Source: Microbacterium ginsengiterrae (lineage in GTDB: Bacteria; Actinomycetota; Actinomycetes; Actinomycetales; Microbacteriaceae). Taken from it: DNA of 64,000 nucleotides. The notes below the pieces were generated by a model. The model made no database searches, was not told the origin of the DNA, and saw only the letters and a program-made list of their open reading frames with translations. Within the stretch, counting starts at the first letter, position 1. Each line of letters opens with the position of its first letter. Position numbers and translations under genes: made by a program. The DNA lies in the NCBI RefSeq assembly GCF_014205075.1, contig NZ_JACHMU010000001.1, positions 2,542,001 through 2,606,000 on the forward strand, given 5' to 3'. Positions 46,856 through 54,797 of the stretch are shown in pieces.

Positions 46856-47376
46856 GGAGGCTCCTCGACCGTCATCCCCATCACCGTGCGGACGATCCAC
46901 GGGTGCGCGTGGTCGTCGGCGATGTGGCTCATTCCGAGGTGTTCGGCGACCCGGCGCGACGCGGTGTTGTCAGGATGGATGATCGCCGTGAGAAGCGTGG
47001 GCGCCCACGTTGAACGCACGAGTTCGACGCACGCCGCAGCCGCCTCTGTCGCGTAGCCTCGTCCGTGCAGGCTCCGAACCACGTGATAGCCCACCTCGCG
47101 GACCGGGGTGTCGTTGTACGACTGCCAGGTGATGCCGCAGTCCCCGACGAATCGGCCGTCATGGGTCTCGATGATCCACAGGCCGTGTCCGTCGCGCTCG
47201 TAGCGGTCCTGCATCCGGGCGATCCATTCCCCGGCCTCCTCACGCGTCCTCGTGGACGGGTAGTACGTCATCACCTCGGGATCGCCCCACAGTGCCGCGA
47301 CGTCGTCGAGGTCGTCCACATCCATCTCGCGGAAGCGCAGGCGGGCGGTGGGAGCGGGGAGCAGGCGCGCGCTCAC
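46840..47376 (-). CDS. GNAT-family acetyltransferase (RimJ/RimL-like)
   Basis: This 178-residue protein has the GNAT fold with the acetyl-CoA loop VVRSLHGRGYATEA and preceding EVGYHV strand, and NTASRRVAEHLGM near the end. It is of the type that acetylates N-termini or small amines; the substrate is unknown. I start at GTG 47376 (VSARLLPAPTARLRFREM), which overlaps the stop of the upstream metallo-beta-lactamase-fold gene as GTGA. It converges on pepN. Confidence 0.85.
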   Translation of the reverse strand: MSARLLPAPTARLRFREMDVDDLDDVAALWGDPEVMTYYPSTRTREEAGEWIARMQDRYERDGHGLWIIETHDGRFVGDCGITWQSYNDTPVREVGYHVVRSLHGRGYATEAAAACVELVRSTWAPTLLTAIIHPDNTASRRVAEHLGMSHIADDHAHPWIVRTVMGMTVEEPPQTAS

Positions 47377-48011
47377 AGGTCGAGGGTGTCGCCGGGGTCG
47401 AGCTCGAAGAACTCGCCGCCGTGCTGCTCCGTCGCCCACTGGAGCCGCTGACGATGCATGTTGCGGCCGATCACGGAGAGGGTCATGTCGTGGACGCCGA
47501 AGGCCCTCCGCGGGCGGACGGCGAGGACGAAGTCCATCGCCTCTCCGATCTTGAGCCACGGCGCACCGAGCGGGGCCGCGAGCGTGTCGACCTCGACACC
47601 CTCCGGGACCGCGTAGGAATCGCCCGGGTAGTAGAGCTGGTCGTTGACGAGCACGCCGACGTTCTGCACGCGGGGGAGTGAGGAGTGGATGACGGCGTGG
47701 TCGCCGCCGAAGAAGCGCATCGTGAACCGGCCGGCGGTCACGGCGTCACCGGGGGAGACGACGGTGATCTCATGATCGTCCGTCGCCGCCGCGACGCCCG
47801 CCGGCGCGAAGATCGGGATGCCCGGTGCATCGCGCAGGATGCGGTCGAGCTGCTCCGGCGTCCAATGGTCGGGGTGCTCGTGGGTGAGGACGACACCCAC
47901 CACGCCGGTGAGGGCGTCCAAGGGGGTGGTGAACGTGCCGGGGTCGATGATCAGCGTGTCGCCGCTCTCGTCGAGCCGGAGCGTGGCGTGTTCATGTTTC
48001 GTCAGACGCAT
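47373..48011 (-). CDS. Metallo-beta-lactamase-fold hydrolase
   Basis: This 212-residue protein has the metal motif THEHPDHW (HxHxDH type) near residue 42, a late GDHAVIH and YYPGDSY, and a final VHDMTLS. It belongs to the UlaG/RomA-like MBL-fold hydrolases; substrate is unknown. The start is ATG 48011 (MRLTKHEHATLRL). It is translationally coupled to the GNAT gene. Confidence 0.83.
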   Translation of the reverse strand: MRLTKHEHATLRLDESGDTLIIDPGTFTTPLDALTGVVGVVLTHEHPDHWTPEQLDRILRDAPGIPIFAPAGVAAATDDHEITVVSPGDAVTAGRFTMRFFGGDHAVIHSSLPRVQNVGVLVNDQLYYPGDSYAVPEGVEVDTLAAPLGAPWLKIGEAMDFVLAVRPRRAFGVHDMTLSVIGRNMHRQRLQWATEQHGGEFFELDPGDTLDL

Positions 48012-48094
48012 ACGCCGAGTCAACTCCGTTCCGGGCGCCTCGGCAAACGTCCGGAGCGAGACGCGCCCGGGAATCACGCCGAAGCCGCCTCAAT

Positions 48095-48124
48095 TTGGCG
48101 GACGTGAAATCCCCGTGCCATACT
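48095..48124 (+). promoter_or_regulatory. Promoter of tRNA-Glu
   Basis: TTGGCG (48095-48100) and CATACT (48119-48124) are 18 bases apart, about 40 bases before the tRNA. Confidence 0.45.
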
Positions 48125-48163
48125 TGAACAGTTGTCGCGGCACGGAAACGAGCCGCGAGACCT

Positions 48164-48236
48164 GGCCCCATCGTATAGCGGCCTAGTACGCCGCCCTCTC
48201 ACGGCGGTAACGCGGGTTCGAATCCCGCTGGGGTCA
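48164..48236 (+). tRNA. tRNA-Glu (anticodon CUC)
   Basis: Acceptor GGCCCCA (48164-48170) pairs with TGGGGTC (48229-48235, one G-U), with discriminator A. The anticodon stem CCGCC/GGCGG encloses loop CTCTCAC, anticodon CTC, reading GAG. The T-loop is GGTTCGAATCC. CCA is not encoded. Confidence 0.95.
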
Positions 48237-48248
48237 CACAACACCGAG

Positions 48249-48275
48249 AACCCCCGGCTTCTGCCGGGGGTTTTC
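48249..48275 (+). terminator. Terminator after tRNA-Glu
   Basis: CCCCCGGC-TTCT-GCCGGGGG is a perfect stem-loop followed by TTTTC. Confidence 0.9.
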
Positions 48276-48360
48276 GCGTTCCGGACGGAGACGTGTCGGC
48301 GGCATCCCGCGCGTCGTGGTCACGAGGAGAGCGCGCCGCCGAAGCGACGCGCCCTCCGGT

Positions 48361-49449
48361 TCACTCGGCCTTCTTCTTGTGCCCGACCAGGCGCTGGACG
48401 GCCTTCTTCACCGCCGCGAACTCGTCCTGCTCCCGTGCGACCCACTCCAGGGCGTCGACACCCGCTGCGCGCAGCCCGCCGATGAGCTTGCTCTCGTCCG
48501 TGAACTCCGCGCTGACGTTGCCGGCGAGCCCGCCTTCGAGGGCGAGGCGGCCGAGCAGGTTCAGCTTCTGCACCTTGGTCCCCTCCTCGAAGCCCAGCTC
48601 GTCGAAGTCGACCCAGACGATGTTGGGGCGGGTGGTGGATTCGAACGCGTAGCGCTTGTTCGTCAGGTCGAGGACGACCTGCCAGATCGTCTGCGATGCG
48701 TCGGGCTTACCCGGTTCCGGCGTGCGGAACGGCTGAGCGGCGTTGCGGATGATGCTGAACATCGCCGCGATCGCGTCGATCTGTGTCTTGGGCTGCACCT
48801 GGCGGGCCACATAGTACGAGGCACGCGCGAAACGGTCGCTGGCGAGCGTCGAACCGGGGAGCGGCTTGTCGCCACCCAGGCCGTCGATCTCCTTGACGAG
48901 CTCGAGCTGCTTGTCGAAGGTGGGGGAGTTCGTCATGACCTGGTACTCGCGGCCGTGGTAGACCTTCGGCTTGCCGTCGGTGTACTCGATGATCGCCGAG
49001 TCGCCGGTGGCGTCGTCGATGGCGAGGTGCAGCGTGGGGACGAGGTGTCCGGTGGGGTCAAACAGCTGCGCGATCTGGACCTGACTGGATTCGGTCCACT
49101 CGACGGCCTCCGCCACGGTGGCGAAGTTGTCCAGGTAGTACTGCAGCCAGATGGCCTGGCTCAGCTGAACGGCGTCGGCATCGGGCTTGCCGTAGTCAGA
49201 CTCGGCGAGCCACAGGATGTGTCCGGCGAAGCCCTCTTCGTTCATGCCGTCGGTGGCGATCAGGTCGAAGGCGGTCGCCACGACGCTGCCGTACTTCGCC
49301 TTCCAGGTGAGCGTGTTGTTCGCCCCGTCCGACCGCTCGATACCTCGCGGCAGCTTCCAGAGGTTGGTCAGCAGGTCCATGTGGAAGTCCATGTTCCGGC
49401 CTACGATGACCGATCCATCGGCGTCGGGCCATACAACTCGTGTGCACAT
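48361..49449 (-). CDS. Linear amide C-N hydrolase (choloylglycine hydrolase/penicillin V acylase family)
   Basis: This 362-residue N-terminal-nucleophile hydrolase cleaves an amide bond such as that of conjugated bile salts, penicillin V or acyl-homoserine lactones. The start MCTRVVWPDADG puts Cys2 at the N-terminus after methionine removal, the catalytic nucleophile of the family. VGRNMDFHMD, the aspartate-containing AIDDATGDSAIIEYTDGK and YQVMTNSPTFDKQL are conserved. I start at ATG 49449 for this reason, although a GTG three codons upstream is closer to AAGGA. No signal peptide is seen. Substrate is unknown. Confidence 0.87.
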   Translation of the reverse strand: MCTRVVWPDADGSVIVGRNMDFHMDLLTNLWKLPRGIERSDGANNTLTWKAKYGSVVATAFDLIATDGMNEEGFAGHILWLAESDYGKPDADAVQLSQAIWLQYYLDNFATVAEAVEWTESSQVQIAQLFDPTGHLVPTLHLAIDDATGDSAIIEYTDGKPKVYHGREYQVMTNSPTFDKQLELVKEIDGLGGDKPLPGSTLASDRFARASYYVARQVQPKTQIDAIAAMFSIIRNAAQPFRTPEPGKPDASQTIWQVVLDLTNKRYAFESTTRPNIVWVDFDELGFEEGTKVQKLNLLGRLALEGGLAGNVSAEFTDESKLIGGLRAAGVDALEWVAREQDEFAAVKKAVQRLVGHKKKAE

Positions 49450-49608
49450 CGGTGTCACGTGTCCTTTCTTCGGGAGCGCCAGCTCACCGTGAGGATATTT
49501 CCGCCAGTGCCCGACCGGTGAGCGCCGCGCGACAAATCGCCCGGCGCATCACCCGGTCCTTCCCCCGCACTGACCTGTCCCCGCAGGAGGTCGCCGTCCG
49601 CGGAGCGT

Positions 49609-50521
49609 TCAGGCCGCCGACCGCTCCTCGGCGGGACGGCGGCGCAGCACGGCGGATTCGATCGGCGGGGTGTCGTACTCCTGGTCCATGCGACCGACAC
49701 CGGTCCCCGGCGGAACGATGGCGTCGATGCGATCCAGCAGGTCGTCGGAGAGGTGGACCTCTGCCGCCGCGAGGAGATCGTCCAACTGGGCAGGGGTACG
49801 CGGCCCGATGAGTGCGGCCGTTACACCGGGGTGGGCGATCACGAAAGCCAGTGCGAGGTGTGTGAGCGGCATGCCGGCCTCGGCGGCCAGCGGGATGAAC
49901 TTCTCGACGGCGTCGATCCGTCGCTCGTCGCGGAGGGCGGCGAACCGGGTGACGCGGCGAAGATCGGATTCCTGGCCGCGTCGGACGCGGCCGGTGAGCA
50001 TCCCACTGGCGAGCGGGCTCCAGATGACCGTGCCCATCCCGTACCGCTGTGCGACGGGAAGCACCTCGCGCTCGATCGAGCGGTCCAGCAGCGAATAGTG
50101 CGGCTGCTCCGTCCGGAACCGTTCCAGCCCGCGGCGCTCTGCGACCCACTGCGCCTCGACGATGTCGGAGGCGGGCATGTCGGACGTGCCGATCGCCCGC
50201 ACCTTCCCGCTGCGCACGAGGTCCGTGAGCGCGGACAGCGTCTCCTCGATGTCGGTGTCCGGATCGGGGCGGTGCACCTGATAGAGGTCGAGGTGGTCGG
50301 TCTGCAGCCGACGCAGCGAGTTCTCGACGGCGGAGATGATCCAGCGGCGCGAGCCGCCGCGGTGGTTCGGGTCGTCACCGATCGGGCGGGCGAACTTGGA
50401 TGCGAGGATCACGTCGTCGCGCCGTCCCTTCAGGGCCCGACCGAGGATCTCCTCCGAGTCGCCGTATGCGTCGGCCGTGTCCACGAAGTTGATGCCGGCG
50501 TCGAGTGCGCGGGCGATCATC
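49609..50521 (-). pseudogene. Aldo/keto reductase, N-terminus deleted
   Basis: From MIARALDAGINFVDTADAYGDSEEILGRALKG in parts onward the protein is a good aldo/keto reductase, with the catalytic Asp and Tyr in DTADAYG, Lys in LASKF and His in YQVHRPDP. The first ~35 residues of the family (start, first strands, GxMxFG-type region) are missing. Upstream of about 50521 the frame is antisense to a TetR gene, so a deletion seems to have joined the two genes head to head. The remaining frame stays open but has no normal start or ribosome binding site. Confidence 0.7.
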
Positions 50522-51100
50522 CCGTCCCCGGAGACCGCGCCTCGACGCAAGCGGGCGGATGCTCTCCGGAACACGGAGACCATCCTCGAGGCGGCGAAGG
50601 CGGTCTTCGCCGAGTCCGGCGTCGACGCCCCCATGCGAGACATCGCGGCGCGCGCCGGAGTGGGTGTCGGAACCGTCTACCGCAACTACGCGGTGCGATC
50701 GGACCTCATCATCGCGGTGTTCCGCAGCGAGGTGGATGCCACGGCCGCGGAAGGTCGCAGGATCGCGGAGGACAATGAGCCCGCGGACGCCCTTCGCCTG
50801 TGGGCCGCACGGTTCGCGCGCTTCATCGCGACCAAGCGCGGGCTCGCCGACGCCCTGCACTCCGGCGATCCGGCGTATCAGACCCTGCCGGCGTACTTCC
50901 TCGGCACCCTCGCACCGCAGCTGCAGAGCATCCTGGATGCCGGAGCGCGCGCGGGGACGATCCGGGACGATGTCCGGGCCGAAGACGTGCTTCATGCGCT
51001 GAGCAGGCTCGCCGATGGCGCGGAGGTCGGACCGGGGAACGGCGCAGGCCGGATGGCCGACGTGTTTCTCGACGGGCTGATCCTGACGACCACGACGTGA
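50492..51100 (+). CDS. TetR-family regulator with damaged 5' end
   Basis: The helix-turn-helix region RRKRADALRNTETILEAA and MRDIAARAGVGVGTVYRNY and the C-terminal domain are intact and normal. Homology begins at about position 50533 (APRRKR), with no start codon near it; the first in-frame ATG upstream is 50492 and a GTG is at 50477, both inside the antisense aldo/keto reductase sequence and without a ribosome binding site. The native start was probably lost in the deletion that also truncated the reductase. The gene may be silent or weakly expressed. ~202 residues from ATG 50492. Confidence 0.6.
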   Translation: MPASSARAIIPSPETAPRRKRADALRNTETILEAAKAVFAESGVDAPMRDIAARAGVGVGTVYRNYAVRSDLIIAVFRSEVDATAAEGRRIAEDNEPADALRLWAARFARFIATKRGLADALHSGDPAYQTLPAYFLGTLAPQLQSILDAGARAGTIRDDVRAEDVLHALSRLADGAEVGPGNGAGRMADVFLDGLILTTTT

Positions 51101-51109
51101 TCCCGGCGA

Positions 51110-52342
51110 TCAGCGACGGAGCGTGAGCTCCCGGAATCGAGGGTTGCGCAGCGGGAACCACATCATCGCCATGAGCGCGCATCCGAACACCGTGAAGGCG
51201 ATCCAGATCTCCGTCGCCGCAGCGAGGGCACCGAAAGCGGCCATCGCCAACGGCATGAGCACGTCGTCGCCGAGGCGGGTGATCGCGCTCATCCGACCGA
51301 GGTACGCGGTGTCGACGGTTGCGGCGAACGTCGCGCTCAGGAGCACGGAGGCGAAGCCGGCGGTGAGGCCGATGAGCAGGCAGCCGATGCCGGATGACCA
51401 GACCGGGCCCGCTCCCACCAGGATGATGCCCGCACCCTGGGCGACGAGAGCTCCGAAGCCGCCCAGCGCCTCCCGCCGCGGGCGCCACTTCGTCACCGCC
51501 AGGGCGCCCAATGCCGCGCCGAACCCGATCAGCGCCTCCAGCACCCCGACCGCCTCCGCGCCCCAGCCCTCCTCATGCGCGCGCAGCGCGATCCCGATCC
51601 CGGTGGCCGGCCCCACGGCGAGATTGAGGCCAGAGAGTGCGATGACGAGCGTGCGGGTGGTCGGCGCCTCCTTCAGGTGGGCGAAGCCGCGGACGATTCC
51701 GCGGAGCGCGGATTCGCGGGCCGCTCTGACCAGCGCGAAGCGCGGGCGCAGCCAGATCGCGATGAAGGCGATGACGAGCGTGAAGGTCAGCGCGTTGAGT
51801 GATGCGCTCCCGGCTATGCCGGCGTAGGCCACGAGGAAGCCGCCGAGTGCAGCTCCGCCCATGGTGCCCAGTCTCGTCGCCGTCTGCATCACCGCGCTGT
51901 ATGCCGGCAAGTCATCGACGCGCACGAGCCGGCGACCGATCGTCGCCGCGGACGGCTCGTAGAAGGCGTCGCAGATGCCGAACGCCACAGCCGCCAGCAG
52001 CAGGACGAGCACCGTCGGCGGATGGCTCAGCACCCACGCCGCGGTACCGATGAGGACAGCGACGCGCACGGCGTTGAACGCGATCATGACGTGACGTGCG
52101 TCGGCACGGTCGGCGAGCACCCCTCCGAACAGGAGCACGACGGCGCGCGGGACGGCACCTGCTGCGACGATGACTCCGGCGACGGCGGGGGAGGTGATCT
52201 GCACCGCCGTCCACGCCAGCGCAATTGTCCAGATCGCGTCTCCGGCATCCGAGAGTGCCTTGACCGAGATCCACGCGTGGACGGCGACGTCCCGCGAGAA
52301 GCGCGGAGGCTCGCGCAATTGGATCGGATCGGTGGAGGTCAT
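51110..52342 (-). CDS. MFS transporter (enterobactin exporter-like group)
   Basis: This 410-residue, 12-helix permease contains ADRADARHVMIAFNAVR (motif A-like) and DAFYEPSAATIGRRLV, typical of the MFS_3/EntS-like group, whose substrates vary. It starts in an ATGA overlap with the stop of an upstream ArsR-like regulator gene, so the regulator and the pump form an operon controlled by the palindromic operator at 52888. It converges on the TetR gene, with nine bases between their ends. Confidence 0.87.
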   Translation of the reverse strand: MTSTDPIQLREPPRFSRDVAVHAWISVKALSDAGDAIWTIALAWTAVQITSPAVAGVIVAAGAVPRAVVLLFGGVLADRADARHVMIAFNAVRVAVLIGTAAWVLSHPPTVLVLLLAAVAFGICDAFYEPSAATIGRRLVRVDDLPAYSAVMQTATRLGTMGGAALGGFLVAYAGIAGSASLNALTFTLVIAFIAIWLRPRFALVRAARESALRGIVRGFAHLKEAPTTRTLVIALSGLNLAVGPATGIGIALRAHEEGWGAEAVGVLEALIGFGAALGALAVTKWRPRREALGGFGALVAQGAGIILVGAGPVWSSGIGCLLIGLTAGFASVLLSATFAATVDTAYLGRMSAITRLGDDVLMPLAMAAFGALAAATEIWIAFTVFGCALMAMMWFPLRNPRFRELTLRR

Positions 52343-52887
52343 GGTGTCGTCGGGAATCCGTGGGCGAACACGAACACGGGACGCCGCTGCGTGCCGTCCT
52401 CAACATCGATGGAGCGCCGCCACCGGTCGATCGTGGCGTTGAGCGCCTCGGAGAGCGCTGCGAGTTCCTGCGCTGACGCCCACGTGAGAGTGTCGGTGCT
52501 GAAAGCGGCACGATTCCACTCGGGATCCCGCGCGCCCTCTCGGTGCCAGGCGGACAGCCGTCCGACATGGGTGGAGATGTTCGCCCGTTCCGCGCTGCGG
52601 GCGAGCACGGCGTCGGCCGGTGAATCCGCGAAGTCCGCCACCGACCAGCTCAGGCTCCGCCCCGAGGACCGCCACCAGCTCGTGCGCTTGTCACCGGTGG
52701 GGTCGTCGGCGCGTTCCACCAGCCCTGCACGCTCGAGCATCCGCAGATGGTGACTGATGCTGCCGACCTGCTGGTCGAGTGCGCGCGCAAGGCGGCCGAC
52801 CTGGCTCGCTCCGTACAGGCCCAGGTGGTCGACGATGCGACGCCGTACCGGGTGGTGGACGGCGGTGATCGCCCCGATGTCTTCCAT
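52339..52887 (-). CDS. ArsR-like winged-helix regulator (HTH_20)
   Basis: This 182-residue regulator has an N-terminal winged helix (ITAVHHPVRRRIVDHLG, ASQVGRLARALDQQVGSISHHLRMLERAGLV in parts) and a longer C-terminal part of ~100 residues, so it is not a classic metal sensor. No cysteines are visible for metal binding. It is leaderless: TAGCGT on the minus strand ends seven bases before the ATG, with TTGTGG 17 bases further up. A 25-base near-perfect palindrome covers this -10. It is coupled to the MFS gene. Confidence 0.85.
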   Translation of the reverse strand: MEDIGAITAVHHPVRRRIVDHLGLYGASQVGRLARALDQQVGSISHHLRMLERAGLVERADDPTGDKRTSWWRSSGRSLSWSVADFADSPADAVLARSAERANISTHVGRLSAWHREGARDPEWNRAAFSTDTLTWASAQELAALSEALNATIDRWRRSIDVEDGTQRRPVFVFAHGFPTTP

Positions 52888-52912
52888 GCGACTCACGCTA
52901 AGCGCGAGTCGC
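52888..52912. promoter_or_regulatory. 25-base palindromic operator over the ArsR-like gene promoter
   Basis: Arms GCGACTCACGCT and AGCGCGAGTCGC around a central A pair with one mismatch. The site begins right after the start codon and contains the -10 box, so binding of the regulator would shut its own operon. Confidence 0.7.
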
Positions 52913-52944
52913 AATGTCCACAAGACTTCTTGTATACCCCGAAT

Positions 52945-54012
52945 TCAGCTGATCTCGCGGTTGTGGGTTCGACGTCGCGCGCCTCGGATCAGCCAGAACA
53001 CCGCCAGAGCGACGCCGATCAGGGCGAGCCACGGGAGCGCGAATCCGATCGCGACGACCACGGCGTTCAGTGAGACGATCAGGCCGTTCCACCCTGCGAG
53101 CAGTCCGTCCGCGAAACCGTCGGGCTCTGCGGGGGCGACACTCGTCCGCTCGGTCAGCTCGACCTGCAGCGAGGACATCGCGACCTCGTCCTCGAGAGAA
53201 GCGAGCTGCTGGGTGTAGGACTCCAGCTGCGCCTGTCGGTCCGTGAGAGCCATCTCGGCATCGATGAGCTCTGAGACACTGCCCGATTGGGCCATGAGCT
53301 CGGTCAGCCGTTCCACGGACGCCTCGGCCGCGTCGATCCGTGCGCGGAGGTCGATCGCGGCTGCCGTGACATCCTGCTTCGATGTCGAAGAGGACGCGAC
53401 CTCGCCCACCTCACCCAGCTCCTCGATCGCTTCGGTCAGGGTCTCTGCGGGGACGCGGATGCTGATCCACCCGTATCGTCCGTCGGGACGCGGCACGATC
53501 CGCTCATCCGTCCGCGCGACGGCGGTCAGGTCAGTGGTCTCGACGTAGCCGCCGAGGTCTGTCGCGAGGGCGGTCACGGCCTCTGCGGCTGCTCGGACAT
53601 CGTCGACACGAAGCGATGCCGACGCTGCGGCGATGATCTCGCGGTCGGTCACACCGGTCTGCACGCCGCCCGCGGCATCCAGCGACACGCCGTCTGGTGC
53701 GCTCATCTCCTCCGCTCCGCCTCGCGCGCCATCCGAATGCCGCGCCGTCGCGTCCACCGCGCTCCCGGTGGTCGTCGAGGTCATCGTCAGGATCGGTGCC
53801 GTCACCACGACACCGGCCGCAAAGGCGGCGGCGACCCCGATACCGGTGAGCCAGGCGCGCCGACGGGGGCGTCGGCGGATCACCGTCGGCGTGTGTGCCG
53901 GCGTGCGCTCGGCGGCGATCGTCTCGAAGACGGCCTCCTCGATACGTCCGATGCTCTCCTCGGAGAGTTCGGGCAGCTCGACGGAGGCGTCGGCGGGGAT
54001 CTTGTCGTTCAT
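52945..54012 (-). CDS. DUF4349 membrane protein, likely partner of the ECF sigma factor
   Basis: This 355-residue protein has a short cytoplasmic N-terminus (ELSEESIGRIEEAVFETI), a basic stretch RRRPRRR, a membrane helix (residues ~54-76), a long outside part with the DUF4349 domain and a coiled coil (LRARIDAAEASVERLTELM, MALTDRQAQLESYTQQLASL), and a C-terminal helix (residues ~315-340). Its start overlaps the stop of an ECF sigma factor by four bases, the usual place of an anti-sigma factor. A role in surface-stress sensing is inferred. Confidence 0.85.
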   Translation of the reverse strand: MNDKIPADASVELPELSEESIGRIEEAVFETIAAERTPAHTPTVIRRRPRRRAWLTGIGVAAAFAAGVVVTAPILTMTSTTTGSAVDATARHSDGARGGAEEMSAPDGVSLDAAGGVQTGVTDREIIAAASASLRVDDVRAAAEAVTALATDLGGYVETTDLTAVARTDERIVPRPDGRYGWISIRVPAETLTEAIEELGEVGEVASSSTSKQDVTAAAIDLRARIDAAEASVERLTELMAQSGSVSELIDAEMALTDRQAQLESYTQQLASLEDEVAMSSLQVELTERTSVAPAEPDGFADGLLAGWNGLIVSLNAVVVAIGFALPWLALIGVALAVFWLIRGARRRTHNREIS

Positions 54013-54566
54013 GCGTCTCTCGCTTCCTGGACGGCGTCACGCAACTGCGTGCGCACCCGTGAGAGACGGTTCCGAACGACGGCGGTGGTCACCCCGAGCT
54101 CGTCGGCCGCTGCTCGATAGGCGTAGCCCTCGACGGCGCAGAGCCGGAGGATCTCCCGGTCGAGCGCGCCCAGGGTGCCGATCTCGTCGGCGATCCGGTC
54201 AGCGAGGGCTCCCGTGATGATCTGCTCCTCCACGTCGACCGTGTCCGGTACGTCCTCGCCGACGGCATCCGTGGTGTGCGCCTCGTCGCGTCTGCGGCGG
54301 CGCATCCGGTTGGCTGCGTGGAACCGGCAGATCGTCGCCAGCCACGGCAGAAGCGATTCCCCGGCGAGTTCGAGGCCGGGCAGTTTCCGCCACGCGGTCA
54401 CGAACGTCTCCTGGGTCACGTCCTCGGCATCCGTGGGGGAGCGGAGGATCCCGTGAGCGATCCAGTAGACCGGGCGCACGTGGGCGCTGTAGATGCGGCG
54501 AAAGGCGCTCTCATCGCCTGCCGCGGCGCGCGCCGCGAGGTCCTGGTCCTCAGATCGCTCGGACAT
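54009..54566 (-). CDS. RNA polymerase ECF sigma factor
   Basis: This 185-residue sigma-70 family protein has region 2 (FRRIYSAHVRPVYWIAHGIL, DAEDVTQETFVTAWRKL) and region 4 (LDREILRLCAVEGYAYRAAADELGV in parts, VVRNRLSRVRTQL). The start is ATG 54566 after AAAGGA. It is coupled to a DUF4349 membrane protein. Two small dyads upstream, TCTCA-C-TGAGA (54585-54595) and GATGA-C-TCATC (54606-54616), may be regulatory sites. Confidence 0.92.
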   Translation of the reverse strand: MSERSEDQDLAARAAAGDESAFRRIYSAHVRPVYWIAHGILRSPTDAEDVTQETFVTAWRKLPGLELAGESLLPWLATICRFHAANRMRRRRRDEAHTTDAVGEDVPDTVDVEEQIITGALADRIADEIGTLGALDREILRLCAVEGYAYRAAADELGVTTAVVRNRLSRVRTQLRDAVQEARDA

Positions 54567-54660
54567 CCGGTTCCTTTCGGTGTCTCTCACTGAGAAGTGT
54601 CGCGAGATGACTCATCGTCTCAGAACGCCCGACGAGCGGAAGCTCCGGTATCATCGGTGG

Positions 54661-54797
54661 AGCGAGAGGGAGTATCCCGGATCTCCGCGTTCGTCACCAC
54701 GAGCACCGACACTGTTGCTCCGGACGCGGGCCGCATATCCTGCGGGGGAGAGACTTTCGGCCATTTACCGACCCTCTCGAAAGGTGCAGTGCGCCCT
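54661..54797 (+). promoter_or_regulatory. Putative yybP-ykoY (manganese) riboswitch of terC
   Basis: The leader has GGGAGTATCCC (54668-54678), CGTCA further on, and a set of helices: P1 CGAGAG (54663-54668) with CTTTCG (54754-54759, one G-U), CCGCGT (54685-54690) with ACGCGG (54724-54729) enclosing GAGCA/TGCTC, and CCGCA/TGCGG (54731-54745). This matches the yybP-ykoY plan as I remember it. CTTTCG can alternatively pair with CGAAAG (54778-54783), which hides the AAAGG ribosome binding site, so ligand binding should free it. A TATCAT -10 box lies at 54649-54654. Confidence 0.65.
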
